A stretch of 64,000 nucleotides of DNA from Aldersonia sp. NBC_00410 (GTDB taxonomy: Bacteria; Actinomycetota; Actinomycetes; Mycobacteriales; Mycobacteriaceae): positions 620,001 through 684,000 of the forward strand of contig NZ_JAPENM010000001.1 of the NCBI RefSeq assembly GCF_026342035.1, given 5' to 3'. Numbering within the stretch: the stretch's first letter is position 1; each line of letters begins with the position of its first letter. Made by a program: the position numbers and the translations under genes. Below the pieces are notes generated by a model. That model was given only the letters and a program-made list of their open reading frames with translations. It had not been told where the DNA came from and did not search any database. Positions 32,843 through 41,818 of the stretch are shown here, one piece after another.

Positions 32843-32863
32843 GAGCGGGCGCCTGTAGCGGCT

Positions 32864-33337
32864 TCACGCTCGATCGGTCGGCGGACCGAGGTGCGGTTTC
32901 GGATTCGCGTGCCAGTCGTAGACCACGGCAGTCCCGAGCAGGATGTCCTGCAGCGAACGCCGTCGCCGATCGAGCACGGCCCAGTACAGCCCGAAGCCGA
33001 ACAGCACGTACAGCCACGCGCGCACGGCCGAGCGCGGCCAACCGAGCAGCTGGCCGCGACGGCTGACGACGCGCAAGCCCATAGCCACGGCGCCGACGGT
33101 GCGGCCACTCACGGCCCAGAAGGTGGTGAGGTAGACGAACGAGAACATGATGAACACGGTCATCGTGGCGAGGGCACCGATATCGGGGAAGGTGAATTCC
33201 TGTGGCGCGAAAAGCAATCGGGTCAACACCCAGCCCACGTACAGGCTGCCGATCGCGGTCACCACGACGATGACGTCGATACCGGCGGCGATGGTGCGGG
33301 TGACGACGCCGGCCGGCCGGTGCTCGGGTGACCGCAT
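32864..33337 (-). CDS. RDD-family membrane protein
   Basis: 157 aa with three hydrophobic helices: VVTRTIAAGIDVIVVVTAIG (the RDD-type R..D start), LATMTVFIMFSFVYLTTFW and AVRAWLYVLFGFGLYWAVLD. GRTVGAVAMGLRVV is the conserved RDD loop motif and RRSLQDILLGTAVVYD closes the domain. ATG at 33337 directly follows the stop of the upstream gene. Function of RDD proteins is poorly known; possibly transport or stress. Confidence 0.88.
   Translation of the reverse strand: MRSPEHRPAGVVTRTIAAGIDVIVVVTAIGSLYVGWVLTRLLFAPQEFTFPDIGALATMTVFIMFSFVYLTTFWAVSGRTVGAVAMGLRVVSRRGQLLGWPRSAVRAWLYVLFGFGLYWAVLDRRRRSLQDILLGTAVVYDWHANPKPHLGPPTDRA
32872..33032. repeat. Direct repeat, copy B (within the RDD gene)
   Basis: Source copy of the 161-bp repeat that reappears at 31830-31990. 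Confidence 0.85.
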
Positions 33338-33829
33338 TCAGGGCCGGTCGATCGGGGCGGCGGGGGCGCGGCGTAGCACCCGGTCGACGATGCCCGACAC
33401 CGCATCGTCGGCTCGCATGCCCTGCGTCCGCACGCCCGCGACCGCCTCGCTCGACATCGACCCGGTGGACTCGCGAATGATGTCCGGCAGGTCGATGCCA
33501 TCCACGATCCGGTTCGCGATCACCACCAGGTCGACGTTGTCGTTGATCAGCTTTGTCAGGTCGACGTCGCCCACCGCCCCGCGCACGATGCTGCGGACCA
33601 CCACCGCGACCGCGTGGTCGGCAACTCGGCCCACCTCGCGCAAGGCGGATTCGCCTCGCCGGTCGAGAATGACGAGCGCCGAGTCCACCACCGGCAGCCG
33701 TTGTGCCACAGCTCCGCCGAGGCGGGCGAGCCCAATCAGGCCGGCGACGGGTATTGCTGCCGCGCCAACCACCACCCGCGCCGGACCGATTGGTCCGGCG
33801 CCGGAAACCTCGGTACTCCGGTCCGCCAT
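33338..33829 (-). CDS. Conserved hypothetical protein upstream of the RDD gene
   Basis: 163 aa. A hydrophobic segment near the N-terminus (ARVVVGAAAIPVAGLIGLARLG) is followed by a helical region with repeated 'VDLxxxxN' type turns (GDVDLTKLINDNVDLVVIAN, IVDGIDLPDIIRES). Proteins of this type precede RDD genes in mycobacteria and relatives. Translation is coupled with the RDD gene (stop and start adjacent). Role unknown. Confidence 0.72.
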   Translation of the reverse strand: MADRSTEVSGAGPIGPARVVVGAAAIPVAGLIGLARLGGAVAQRLPVVDSALVILDRRGESALREVGRVADHAVAVVVRSIVRGAVGDVDLTKLINDNVDLVVIANRIVDGIDLPDIIRESTGSMSSEAVAGVRTQGMRADDAVSGIVDRVLRRAPAAPIDRP

Positions 33830-33888
33830 ACCCGAGATTAACCCCGAACGGCTGCAACATTGTCCAGTCGATCAGATTGAACGTCCGG

Positions 33889-36360
33889 TCACACCGTATT
33901 GAATGCGCGAACCCGCAGGTCGCGGGCAAGATGGTCACGCTGCTCGATGACGAGTCGGCGCAGCGCGGCCGGCGCCTCGGCATTGGCCTCCAGCCAGGTG
34001 TCGACCGCGTCGAGGCCGTCCGAAGCGGGAAACAACCCGAGCACGATGCGCCGGGCGATCTCGATACTCCGCTGTTCCCAGACACCCCGAAGCGCCGCGA
34101 AATACTGCGTGTCGAACCGCGCGACCAGATCGCGCCGCCCACCTGTGCGGAACCCGGCGATCGTGGCGTCGAGGTGGTCGTTGGTCAGCGAGCGATCCTC
34201 GAAGGCCGACGTCCACGCCTGGGCCTTGACCTCTGCCTCCGGTCGCGCGGCCATCGCCCGGATCCAAGCTGTCCGCCCAGTCGCGGTCGCATCCGCGTCC
34301 AGTTCCGCATCCAGGTCCGCCGCCGACGCATGACCGGTCGCGGCAAGCGCTGTCCAGAGCAGCCAGCGCAGGTCGGGGTCGAGTTGCAGTCCATCCACCA
34401 CGACGCTGCCGTCGAGGATGGCGCGAACTTCGGTGGCGCGGGAGTCGTCGTACACGGCTGCGGTCGCCGCCGCGCGGGCCCAGGTGAGCTGGGCACCGGA
34501 GCGGGGTGCGGCCTCGAACAGAGCCGCCCACGACGCGTCCAGCCACTCCAGCCGCGCCGCGCGACGCCCCGCGTCCGGAACGTAGTTCTGCACGGCATAG
34601 GCGGCATTCGCCGGCGCCGACTGCTGCAGCGCCGAATTCATCTCGGCTGGAGCATGATTGCGTACTACGGCCAGATACCGATCGGCTGCGAGCGCACCGT
34701 CGCGGCACGCGTTCCACAGCGCCGACCAGATCAGCCCGCGCGCAAGCGGATCGGCCACCCGCGACAGCGACGCCTCGACCGTCACCAGCGACCGCTCATC
34801 GAGCCGCACCTTCGCGAACGTCAGGTCCGCGTCGTTGAGAAGTATGAGCGGTGCGTCGGCCAGCTGCACCGGTGTGCGCGCGTCGGAGATGTCGAGCAGC
34901 TGCCGGCCCGAGAGCACCAGCGCCCCGGCATCGTCGAAGTCGTAGAGCCCCACCGCAAGCCGATGCGGTCGGGGGTCGGTTTGCACGATCGCGCCATCAT
35001 CGAGGCGGATCGTCGAGACGCCGGTCGTCTGCAGCCACGCGCGCGACCACTCGGCGAGGTCGCGGCCCGAAGTCGCGGACAGGGCGGACAGCAGGTCGTC
35101 GAGGGTGGTGTTGCCGAAGGCGTGCTGCTGGAAGTAATTTCGCGCGCCCTCGTAGAATTCTTCGACCCCGACGTAGGCGACGAGTTGCTTGAGCACGCTC
35201 GCGCCCTTCGCGTAGGTGATGCCGTCGAAGTTGAGCTTGGCCGCCTCCAGATCGGGGATGTCCGCGACGATCGGGTGCGTGGTCGGCAACTGATCCTGCA
35301 GGTACGCCCACGCCTTGCGTCGGTTCGCGAACGCCACCCAGGCGTCACGCCACCGCGTCGCCTCCGCGCTCACCGCCGCGCCCATGTAGTCGGCGAAAGA
35401 CTCCTTGAGCCACAGGTCATCCCACCAGCGCATGGTCACCAGATCGCCGAACCACATGTGCGCCATCTCGTGCAGGATCGTGTTCGCCCGAGCCTCGTAT
35501 TGCGCATCGGTGGCGGCACCGCGGAACACGTAGGACTCGGTGAACGTCACGCAGCCCGGATTCTCCATCGCGCCGAGGTTGTATTCGGGCACGAACACCT
35601 GGTCGTACTTGCCGAACGGGTACGGGTAGCCGAAGTGGTCGTGATAGAAGTCCAGGCCCTGTTTCGTGACTTCCAGAATCGTGTCCGCGTCCAGATACTG
35701 CGCCAGCGACTTGCGGCACAGCACCCCAAGTGGAACCACGAGATCGTCTCGGCTCCATACAGATTCGACGCGATGGTACGGGCCGGCGACGATCACGGTG
35801 ATATAGGTGGAGATCGGCAGGGTCGGCGCGAACTCCACCACCCCGGACTCGTCCGCAGCGTGGCTCGTCGCTTGGTTCGAAACCACGTGCCAGCCCGCCG
35901 GTGCTGTCACTACAAAGGCGAAGGGCGCCTTGAGGTCCGGCTGCTCGAAGCAGGCGAACACCCGACGGCAATCGGCCGGCTCGTACTGGGTGTAAAGGTA
36001 GATCTCGCCGTCCACCGGATCCTGGAACCGGTGCAGCCCCTCCCCCGACCGGCTGTACCGACCCGTCGCGGCCACCTCGACGACGTTGTGGGCGTCGAGT
36101 CCGGTCAGCGCGATCCGGGCTGCGTCATAGACCACCGGCACCGCCTCGCCGTTTACAGTGACCGACTCGACGGACTCGCCGACGAAGTCCAGCCAGGAAT
36201 CGGATGCGTTCGCAGTGAATTCGACTGTGGTGACCGTCGGGAAGGTGACGCGCTCCGGGTCGGGGGCGGCGGAGAGGTCCAGTTCGACGCGGTAGCTCGT
36301 CACCGCGATCGCGGCGGCACGGGCGGCGGTCTCGGCGCGGGTGAGGTTCGCGGAGCTCAT
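33889..36360 (-). CDS. pepN: Aminopeptidase N (M1 family)
   Basis: 823 aa, zinc aminopeptidase removing N-terminal residues from peptides. The substrate-anchoring motif is GAMENPG, the zinc motif is HEMAHMWFGD (HExxH), with the third ligand in WLKESFADY 18 residues later. The C-terminal half is the helical ERAP1-like domain (SGRDLAEWSRAWLQTTGVS..). I start at ATG 36360 (MSSANLTR), the usual M1 start in actinobacteria; the longer frame to 36489 is not supported. Cytoplasmic; no signal peptide. Confidence 0.96.
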   Translation of the reverse strand: MSSANLTRAETAARAAAIAVTSYRVELDLSAAPDPERVTFPTVTTVEFTANASDSWLDFVGESVESVTVNGEAVPVVYDAARIALTGLDAHNVVEVAATGRYSRSGEGLHRFQDPVDGEIYLYTQYEPADCRRVFACFEQPDLKAPFAFVVTAPAGWHVVSNQATSHAADESGVVEFAPTLPISTYITVIVAGPYHRVESVWSRDDLVVPLGVLCRKSLAQYLDADTILEVTKQGLDFYHDHFGYPYPFGKYDQVFVPEYNLGAMENPGCVTFTESYVFRGAATDAQYEARANTILHEMAHMWFGDLVTMRWWDDLWLKESFADYMGAAVSAEATRWRDAWVAFANRRKAWAYLQDQLPTTHPIVADIPDLEAAKLNFDGITYAKGASVLKQLVAYVGVEEFYEGARNYFQQHAFGNTTLDDLLSALSATSGRDLAEWSRAWLQTTGVSTIRLDDGAIVQTDPRPHRLAVGLYDFDDAGALVLSGRQLLDISDARTPVQLADAPLILLNDADLTFAKVRLDERSLVTVEASLSRVADPLARGLIWSALWNACRDGALAADRYLAVVRNHAPAEMNSALQQSAPANAAYAVQNYVPDAGRRAARLEWLDASWAALFEAAPRSGAQLTWARAAATAAVYDDSRATEVRAILDGSVVVDGLQLDPDLRWLLWTALAATGHASAADLDAELDADATATGRTAWIRAMAARPEAEVKAQAWTSAFEDRSLTNDHLDATIAGFRTGGRRDLVARFDTQYFAALRGVWEQRSIEIARRIVLGLFPASDGLDAVDTWLEANAEAPAALRRLVIEQRDHLARDLRVRAFNTV

Positions 36361-36624
36361 CCCTCGATCCTGCCAGCGCCGCGTACGCTGCGCGCTGACC
36401 TGCACGAATCCGAAATCCGCTGCCGCCCATCGCGCACGTTGCGAGGTGGTGTACAACCCGGTAATCTTTCGCGTCGGCCCACCCACCAATTTGATCTTGT
36501 GAGACGGGCCCGACTATGCGCTGCCCGGCGTGGCTCGACCCGCCGGCGACCGACCCGGCAAGTTCGACGGGTTGGCCCACGCGTGCGCGCAGCCGGGTTC
36601 GAGCGCACAAAAGGGAACACACGG

Positions 36625-36831
36625 ATGAACGACGCCGACGTACTTCGCTACACGCTCGACTGGACAAGTACCAACCACTACGCGATCACAACCTCGCAGA
36701 TCCTGACCGAGCTCATTTCGGTCGCCCGGCAGCACGCGGGCTCGCCGGACTGCGACGCGGCGATGCACGCCGCCGCACGCCGCCTCGAGGCGCGCGACAA
36801 CGAGTTGGCACTGTCCGGCTCGGCGTTCTGA
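36625..36831 (+). CDS. Small helical protein, 68 aa
   Basis: Starts MNDADVLRYTLDWTSTNHYA, ends LALSGSAF. Hydrophilic, mainly helical; AAGGGAAC precedes the ATG at a good distance. Sits alone between pepN and the next gene. No family recognised. Confidence 0.6.
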   Translation: MNDADVLRYTLDWTSTNHYAITTSQILTELISVARQHAGSPDCDAAMHAAARRLEARDNELALSGSAF

Positions 36832-36877
36832 TCCACTCGACTCACCAAGTCGGCGGAACGACAGGCAGACTGGGCGC

Positions 36878-37801
36878 ATGAGTCCCGTGAGCCGCGGCCG
36901 GAAACCGAAGAAGAAGCCGAAGCAGCAGCGCAAGTCTGCCGGGCAGGAACGCGTCATCATCGGCGCCGGTGCCGACGAGCCCTGCGACTGCCCCGAGTGC
37001 ACGGGCGAGCCCGATCTCGACGCAGTGATCGACCAGTTCATCGGCGTCAACGCCGAACTCCCCACGGCCTCGGATCCGCTCGACGGCGAGGTCGGCGGCG
37101 CGTTCATCCTCGCGCTGGTCGGCTCCGTCGGACCGGACTTCGAATACGCGATGGTCGACGGCATCCTGCCGGCCATCGAGGAACGCGCCACCCCCGAGGC
37201 GCTCGCCACGTTGCTCGCGGTCGGCTCCGTCGCGGACGGCCTGGTCGGCACGGCAGCGGATTCCGCCGCGGACCGACTCGCCGCGTCCGGAATCCCCCGC
37301 CCGCCGTGGGCCGACGAGGCACTGCTCCCGGTCGGATCCGCCGAACATCAAGTCCTCGCCGATGCCGACGAGACGATGTCGGTGCTGTCCTGCACGTTCA
37401 ACCGCGCGGGTCGCGCACACGCGATGGTCGTCATCGTGGACGAGTTCGACTGCGGCGCCGCCAGCGAGATCGCGCTGCTCGAGGCGGACGAACTCGCCGG
37501 AGTGCTCGACGATTTTCGGACGGAAATGCGAGCAGAAGACATCGAGCTCGTCGCCGAAGCCATCGCTCCCGAGGAGTTTCGCTGGCAGGTGGACAACGCC
37601 CTGAGCATTCGGGCGGATCACGACTTCGAGGACGCCGAATCCGGGGAGGAACCCGAGCTCGAGGAAGAGGAGATCACCACCTACGAGTCCATGGCGGCCC
37701 TACTGCGCCGCCGGCTTCGCGATCTTCCCCGATCCGACAAGCCGCCCCGCCCGCACGGGGATGGCATCGAGTTCACGCCGGAGGGACCCCAACAGATGTA
37801 G
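36878..37801 (+). CDS. Conserved hypothetical protein with zinc-binding-like CDCPEC motif
   Basis: 307 aa. The N-terminus is very basic (RGRKPKKKPKQQRKSAG), followed by EPCDCPECTGEPDLD, a likely small metal site. Most of the rest is acidic and helical (PEALATLLAVGSVADGLV, ADELAGVLDDFRTEM), with an acidic low-complexity run EEPELEEEEIT near the C-terminus. It could bind nucleic acid or ribosomes through the basic tail, but no function is assigned. Confidence 0.72.
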   Translation: MSPVSRGRKPKKKPKQQRKSAGQERVIIGAGADEPCDCPECTGEPDLDAVIDQFIGVNAELPTASDPLDGEVGGAFILALVGSVGPDFEYAMVDGILPAIEERATPEALATLLAVGSVADGLVGTAADSAADRLAASGIPRPPWADEALLPVGSAEHQVLADADETMSVLSCTFNRAGRAHAMVVIVDEFDCGAASEIALLEADELAGVLDDFRTEMRAEDIELVAEAIAPEEFRWQVDNALSIRADHDFEDAESGEEPELEEEEITTYESMAALLRRRLRDLPRSDKPPRPHGDGIEFTPEGPQQM

Positions 37802-37836
37802 CGCCATTTTAGCGCTGCAGCGCTAAACTAGCGCTA
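37799..37836. promoter_or_regulatory. Operator of the second VapBC pair
   Basis: A perfect 20-bp palindrome, TTTAGCGCTGCAGCGCTAAA (37808-37827), is flanked by TAGCGC at 37799 and TAGCGCTA at 37829-37836, which runs into the ATG. The hexamer TAGCGC or its complement therefore occurs four times in 38 bp. This is very probably the autoregulatory site of the antitoxin. No ribosome site is visible, so a leaderless transcript is possible. Confidence 0.75.
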
Positions 37837-38072
37837 TGGCTACGATTCAAGTCCGCGAGATTCCGGAGGACGCCTACGAGGTGATCCGCGAACGTGCACG
37901 CGCCGCCGGCCGGTCGATCCAGTCTTATATGCGCGATCTCATTGTCGAATTCGCGGCGACACCCACCACCGACGAGGTGCTGGCCGAGATCGCCAGCGCC
38001 AGAGAAAAGCACGGTCCGTCCCGAGTCACCCGGGAGTCGATCCTCGAGGCATTGGACGCGGATCGGCGGTGA
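37836..38072 (+). CDS. vapB: FitA/VapB-type antitoxin
   Basis: 78 aa. The N-terminus (MATIQVREIPEDAYEVIRER) is a ribbon-helix-helix strand and helix, continued by AAGRSIQSYMRDLIVEFA. The C-terminal part (SRVTRESILEALDADRR) is the toxin-binding tail. It overlaps the toxin gene by four nt. Confidence 0.9.
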   Translation: MATIQVREIPEDAYEVIRERARAAGRSIQSYMRDLIVEFAATPTTDEVLAEIASAREKHGPSRVTRESILEALDADRR

Positions 38073-38467
38073 TAGTTCGGGTGATCGATGCCTCAGCACT
38101 GGTATTGGCCGTCGCTTCGACCGGCGCCCAGGCAGACGCCCTGCGAGATCGACTACCCGGTTGGCGCCTGTCCGCTCCGCACCTGATCGACGCCGAGTTT
38201 GGCAGCGTAATTCGCCGCCACGAACGGGCGGGCCTGCTCAGTCCAGAGCAGGCCCTCACCACGCTCCGAGCTACACCCGCGCTCATTGCGGATCGCTATC
38301 CGCACACCGGGCCAGTCGCCGAATCCGCCTGGGCGCTGCGCGCAAATCTCACGTTCTATGACGCGCTGTACGTCGCGCTCGCCGAACACCTTCGGGTACC
38401 GCTCGTTACGGCCGATGCCCGGCTGGCGAATGCTCCCGGTTTGCGGTGCGACATTGAGTTGGTTTGA
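38069..38467 (+). CDS. vapC: VapC PIN-domain ribonuclease toxin (second pair)
   Basis: 132 aa from GTG. PIN acidic residues: RVIDASALVLAV, HLIDAEFGSVIRRH, FYDALYVALAE, LVTADARLA. GTGA overlap with the antitoxin. A complete type II toxin-antitoxin pair together with its operator. Confidence 0.92.
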   Translation: MIVRVIDASALVLAVASTGAQADALRDRLPGWRLSAPHLIDAEFGSVIRRHERAGLLSPEQALTTLRATPALIADRYPHTGPVAESAWALRANLTFYDALYVALAEHLRVPLVTADARLANAPGLRCDIELV

Positions 38468-38556
38468 TGAGCGCCCCCCGGCCAGGCCCTTCGGAAATAA
38501 ACCCCTCACCCCGCTCGTTACGGTGATTGAACCTTAAACTAAATGGGAGGGTCACC

Positions 38557-39657
38557 ATGCAGTTCGGAATCTTCACCGTCGGCGACGTCACCACCGACCC
38601 GACCACCGGGCGCACCCCGACCGAGGCCGAGCGGATCAAGGCGATGGTCGCGATCGCGCAGAAGGCCGAAGAAGTCGGTCTCGACGTCTTCGCGACCGGC
38701 GAGCACCACAACCCGCCGTTCGTGCCGTCGTCGCCGACCACGATGCTCGGCTATATCGCCGCGCGCACCGAGAAACTGCTGCTGTCGACCTCGACCACGC
38801 TGATCACGACCAACGACCCGGTGAAGATCGCCGAGGACTTCGCGATGCTGCAGCATCTCGCCGACGGCCGCGTCGACCTGATGCTCGGGCGCGGCAACAC
38901 CGGCCCGGTCTACCCGTGGTTCGGCCAGGACATCCGCAACGGTATCCCGCTCGCCATCGAGAATTACCATCTGCTGCACCGGTTGTGGCGTGAAGATGTC
39001 GTCGACTGGCAGGGCAAGTTCCGCACCCCGCTGCAGTCCTTCACCTCCACCCCGCGTCCGCTCGACGGCGTCGCGCCGTTCGTCTGGCACGGCTCGATCC
39101 GTAGCCCCGAAATCGCCGAGCAGGCCGCGTATTACGGCGACGGCTTCTTCGCCAACCACATCTTCTGGCCCACCGACCACTTCCAGCAGCTGATCGACCT
39201 CTACCGCCGCCGCTACGAGCACTACGGGCACGGCTCGGCCGATCAGGCGATCGTCGGACTCGGCGGACAAGTGTTCATGCGCAAGAACTCTCAGGACGCG
39301 GTGCGCGAGTTCCGCCCGTACTTCGACAACGCGCCGGTCTACGGGCACGGACCGTCACTCGAGGAATTCACCGAGCAGACCCCACTGACCGTCGGTTCGC
39401 CCCAGGAAGTAATCGACAAGACGCTCACCTTCCGCGAGCACTTCGGCGATTATCAGCGCCAGCTGTTCCTCATGGACCACGCCGGGCTGCCGTTGCAGAC
39501 CGTGCTCGAGCAGCTCGATCTGCTCGGCGAGGAAGTGGTTCCGGTGCTGCGCAGGGAACTCGACGCCAAGCGCCCGGCGCATGTGCCGGACGGACCCACG
39601 CATGCCGCGCTCGTCGCTGCCGCCGCCGACAAGGAGAAGCTGGAGGCGCTACGGTGA
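38557..39657 (+). CDS. LLM-class flavin-dependent monooxygenase (CE1758 type)
   Basis: 366 aa, bacterial-luciferase-like TIM barrel using FMNH2. Start MQFGIFTVGDV with GGGAGG 6 nt upstream. Signs: VGLDVFATGEHHNPPF (the ExH pair of LLM enzymes), DLMLGRGNTGPVYPWFG, and HGSIRSPEIAEQAAYYGDG. It matches the CE1758 subfamily, which is always followed by a dedicated reductase, as here. The substrate is unknown. Confidence 0.88.
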   Translation: MQFGIFTVGDVTTDPTTGRTPTEAERIKAMVAIAQKAEEVGLDVFATGEHHNPPFVPSSPTTMLGYIAARTEKLLLSTSTTLITTNDPVKIAEDFAMLQHLADGRVDLMLGRGNTGPVYPWFGQDIRNGIPLAIENYHLLHRLWREDVVDWQGKFRTPLQSFTSTPRPLDGVAPFVWHGSIRSPEIAEQAAYYGDGFFANHIFWPTDHFQQLIDLYRRRYEHYGHGSADQAIVGLGGQVFMRKNSQDAVREFRPYFDNAPVYGHGPSLEEFTEQTPLTVGSPQEVIDKTLTFREHFGDYQRQLFLMDHAGLPLQTVLEQLDLLGEEVVPVLRRELDAKRPAHVPDGPTHAALVAAAADKEKLEALR

Positions 39658-40301
39658 CGATTTACCGCGACGGGGCCGCACCGTTGACCACCCCTCGGAT
39701 CACTGTCGTCACCGCCGGCCTCGGCCAGCCGTCGTCCACCCGACTGCTCGCCGACCGGCTCGCGGCCGCGACGACGAAACAGCTCGTATCCGCCGGGCGC
39801 ACACCGCTGCTCGACGTGATCGAACTGCGCGACCACGCGCACGACCTCGCCAACAACCTGGTCACCGGATTCGCGCCGCCGGCCCTGCGGGAAGCGATCG
39901 AACAGGTCACCACCGCGGACGGGCTGATCGCCGTCACGCCGATCTTCACCGCCTCCTACAGCGGGCTGTTCAAGATGTTCTTCGATGTGCTGGAACCGGA
40001 TTCGCTGACCGGGATGCCCGTCGTAATCGGTGCGACCGGTGGCACCCCACGCCACTCGCTGGCGCTCGACCACGCCGTGCGCCCGCTGTTCACCTATCTG
40101 CGTGCCATTGTCGTGCCGACCGGCGTGTACGCCGCGACCGACGACTGGGGTGCGGCCGACGGCGAGCATGCGCTCGCCGGCCGGATCGACCGGGGTGGAC
40201 GCGAGCTCGCCGACCTCGTCGCCGGACGGCCCGCCCGTCGGGTCGCGGACCCGTACGCCGAGCCGACGCCGTTCGAGCAGCTACTCGCCGGGCAGGGTTG
40301 A
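39654..40301 (+). CDS. NAD(P)H-dependent FMN reductase partner (CE1759 type)
   Basis: 215 aa, flavodoxin-like fold: VVTAGLGQPSSTRLLADRLA (phosphate loop), VTPIFTASYSGLFKMFFDVL and GATGGTPRHSLALDH, all typical of FMN reductases. It supplies reduced FMN to the monooxygenase upstream, with which it overlaps by 4 nt. Together they form a two-component system. Confidence 0.9.
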   Translation: MTIYRDGAAPLTTPRITVVTAGLGQPSSTRLLADRLAAATTKQLVSAGRTPLLDVIELRDHAHDLANNLVTGFAPPALREAIEQVTTADGLIAVTPIFTASYSGLFKMFFDVLEPDSLTGMPVVIGATGGTPRHSLALDHAVRPLFTYLRAIVVPTGVYAATDDWGAADGEHALAGRIDRGGRELADLVAGRPARRVADPYAEPTPFEQLLAGQG

Positions 40302-40302
40302 G

Positions 40303-40656
40303 TCAGCCGTCGGACACAAGCTCCCGCAGTAGCAGGTACAACGGCACCGCGAAACAGATCCCGACGCCGAACGTCGCGGGGATGACAGCCCACCAGGCCC
40401 GCACCCCGCGCCGCTGCGCATCCCAGAACGACCACAGCCCAAACGCTCCGCTGGTGATCAAGAGGTCGGCCGTCAATTGTTGCGTGGGGATCGAGTCCAC
40501 CCAATGCGCGAAATAGGCGCGGACGCTGGCCCCCGATAGCCCGTTCTCCTTGAAATACCGGTACACGAACGCATTCGGTGCGACGAAACCGATCACGGTC
40601 AGCAGGGTGAGAGCGGCGAGGCGGACGTTGCGCGAGGGAACGGGGCGGCTCGACAT
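40303..40656 (-). CDS. DUF2834-like membrane protein
   Basis: 117 aa with three hydrophobic helices (LAALTLLTVIGFVAPNAFVY; ADLLITSGAFGLWSFWDAQR; WAVIPATFGVGICFAVPLYL). The WSFWDAQRRGVR turn between helices 2 and 3 is characteristic of the DUF2834 family. Function unknown; convergent with the FMN reductase gene, only 1 nt apart. Confidence 0.8.
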   Translation of the reverse strand: MSSRPVPSRNVRLAALTLLTVIGFVAPNAFVYRYFKENGLSGASVRAYFAHWVDSIPTQQLTADLLITSGAFGLWSFWDAQRRGVRAWWAVIPATFGVGICFAVPLYLLLRELVSDG

Positions 40657-40756
40657 GGTGCGACTGTAGCCACCGTCCTACCGTTTCGACCCGGACGACA
40701 CACCCGGTCGGTGATACTGCGAGAGCAGCATTCTCTCGACGACGCGAGGTGGCGTT

Positions 40757-41809
40757 ATGCGGAGCACCTGGGTAATGGCAGCGGTGGCCGGACTTGCATT
40801 CTTGCTGGTCCGCGGGGTTGCGCAGGCAGTACCACCGCCCACGGCGTTCGCACCACCCAGCTCGCCCGGCCCCGCGCTGACCGTGCCACAGCAGGTGCTC
40901 GACGACGCGTTGGCATGCAAGACCGACCTGGCCGCCGCGGGGCAGGAACCCGTCCTGCTGCTCCCCGGCACCTCCACCACGCCGGAAGTCTCGTTCGACT
41001 GGAATTTCATTCCGGCCTTCGACGTGCTCGGTGTCCCGTACTGCACGCTCACGCTGCCGATGAACAACAACGGGGATGTGCAGATCCACGGCGAGTACGT
41101 CGTCAATGCGGTGCGCAGCATGTATGCCGAGTCCGGGCGCAAGGTGCAAGTGCTCGGTTGGAGTCAGGGTGGCGGTCCGATGCCGCGCTGGGCGCTGCGC
41201 TGGTGGCCGGACATCCGCCCGATGGTCGACGGCCTCATCGGCGTCGACCCCTCCAACTCCGGAAGCGCGGTCGGTGATCTGTTCGGTTGCGAGATTGTCG
41301 CGTTGGTGTGCCCGCCGGCCCTCTGGCAGCAGATGCCGCAGTCGAACTTCATCGCCGCGCTGAACTCGGGTGCGATGACCTTCTCCGAAGTGAACTACAC
41401 GGTGATCTACAACCGGCTCAGCAATCTCGTCCAGCCGAACCTGAACGGTGAATCGTCTGCGCTGCCGCCCGGTCCCAACGTGACCAATATTGCGCTGCAG
41501 GACTTCTGCGGAGGCATGCTGTCGATGCTGCCCGACCACGGTGTCGCCGTTGGGAATCCCGCGACGCTCGCGCTGGTGCTCGACACGCTGGCGCACCCCG
41601 GCGCACCGGGCGACCCGAATCGAGTGGACCGGACGACGTGCGGGCAGCTGGGCACGCCGTACGTGTCGGCCGCCGATCAGGCGCAAGCCATCGGATCGTT
41701 GTACGCGGACGCGTTCCTGCGCACGGTCCCGCGGGACACCGTGCCGGCCGAACCGCCGCTGCGCTGCTATGTCTACACCACGGCCGCTCGGCCGGCCGGG
41801 TGCTCGTGA
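40757..41809 (+). CDS. Secreted lipase (alpha/beta hydrolase)
   Basis: 350 aa. N-terminal signal peptide (MRSTWVMAAVAGLAFLLVRG then VAQA). The domain follows the Candida lipase B-like pattern: EPVLLLPGTSTTPEVSFDWN (oxyanion region), VLGWSQGGGPMP (nucleophilic Ser in GWSQG), VDPSNSG, and DHGVAVGNP with likely catalytic His/Asp. Four or more cysteines suggest disulphides. It probably hydrolyses extracellular lipids or esters. Confidence 0.88.
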   Translation: MRSTWVMAAVAGLAFLLVRGVAQAVPPPTAFAPPSSPGPALTVPQQVLDDALACKTDLAAAGQEPVLLLPGTSTTPEVSFDWNFIPAFDVLGVPYCTLTLPMNNNGDVQIHGEYVVNAVRSMYAESGRKVQVLGWSQGGGPMPRWALRWWPDIRPMVDGLIGVDPSNSGSAVGDLFGCEIVALVCPPALWQQMPQSNFIAALNSGAMTFSEVNYTVIYNRLSNLVQPNLNGESSALPPGPNVTNIALQDFCGGMLSMLPDHGVAVGNPATLALVLDTLAHPGAPGDPNRVDRTTCGQLGTPYVSAADQAQAIGSLYADAFLRTVPRDTVPAEPPLRCYVYTTAARPAGCS

Positions 41810-41818
41810 CCGGTCGGG

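Noticed and set aside
33703-36831. 1042-residue plus-strand frame
   Set aside because: It is the antisense of pepN, with Arg/His-rich shadow composition.
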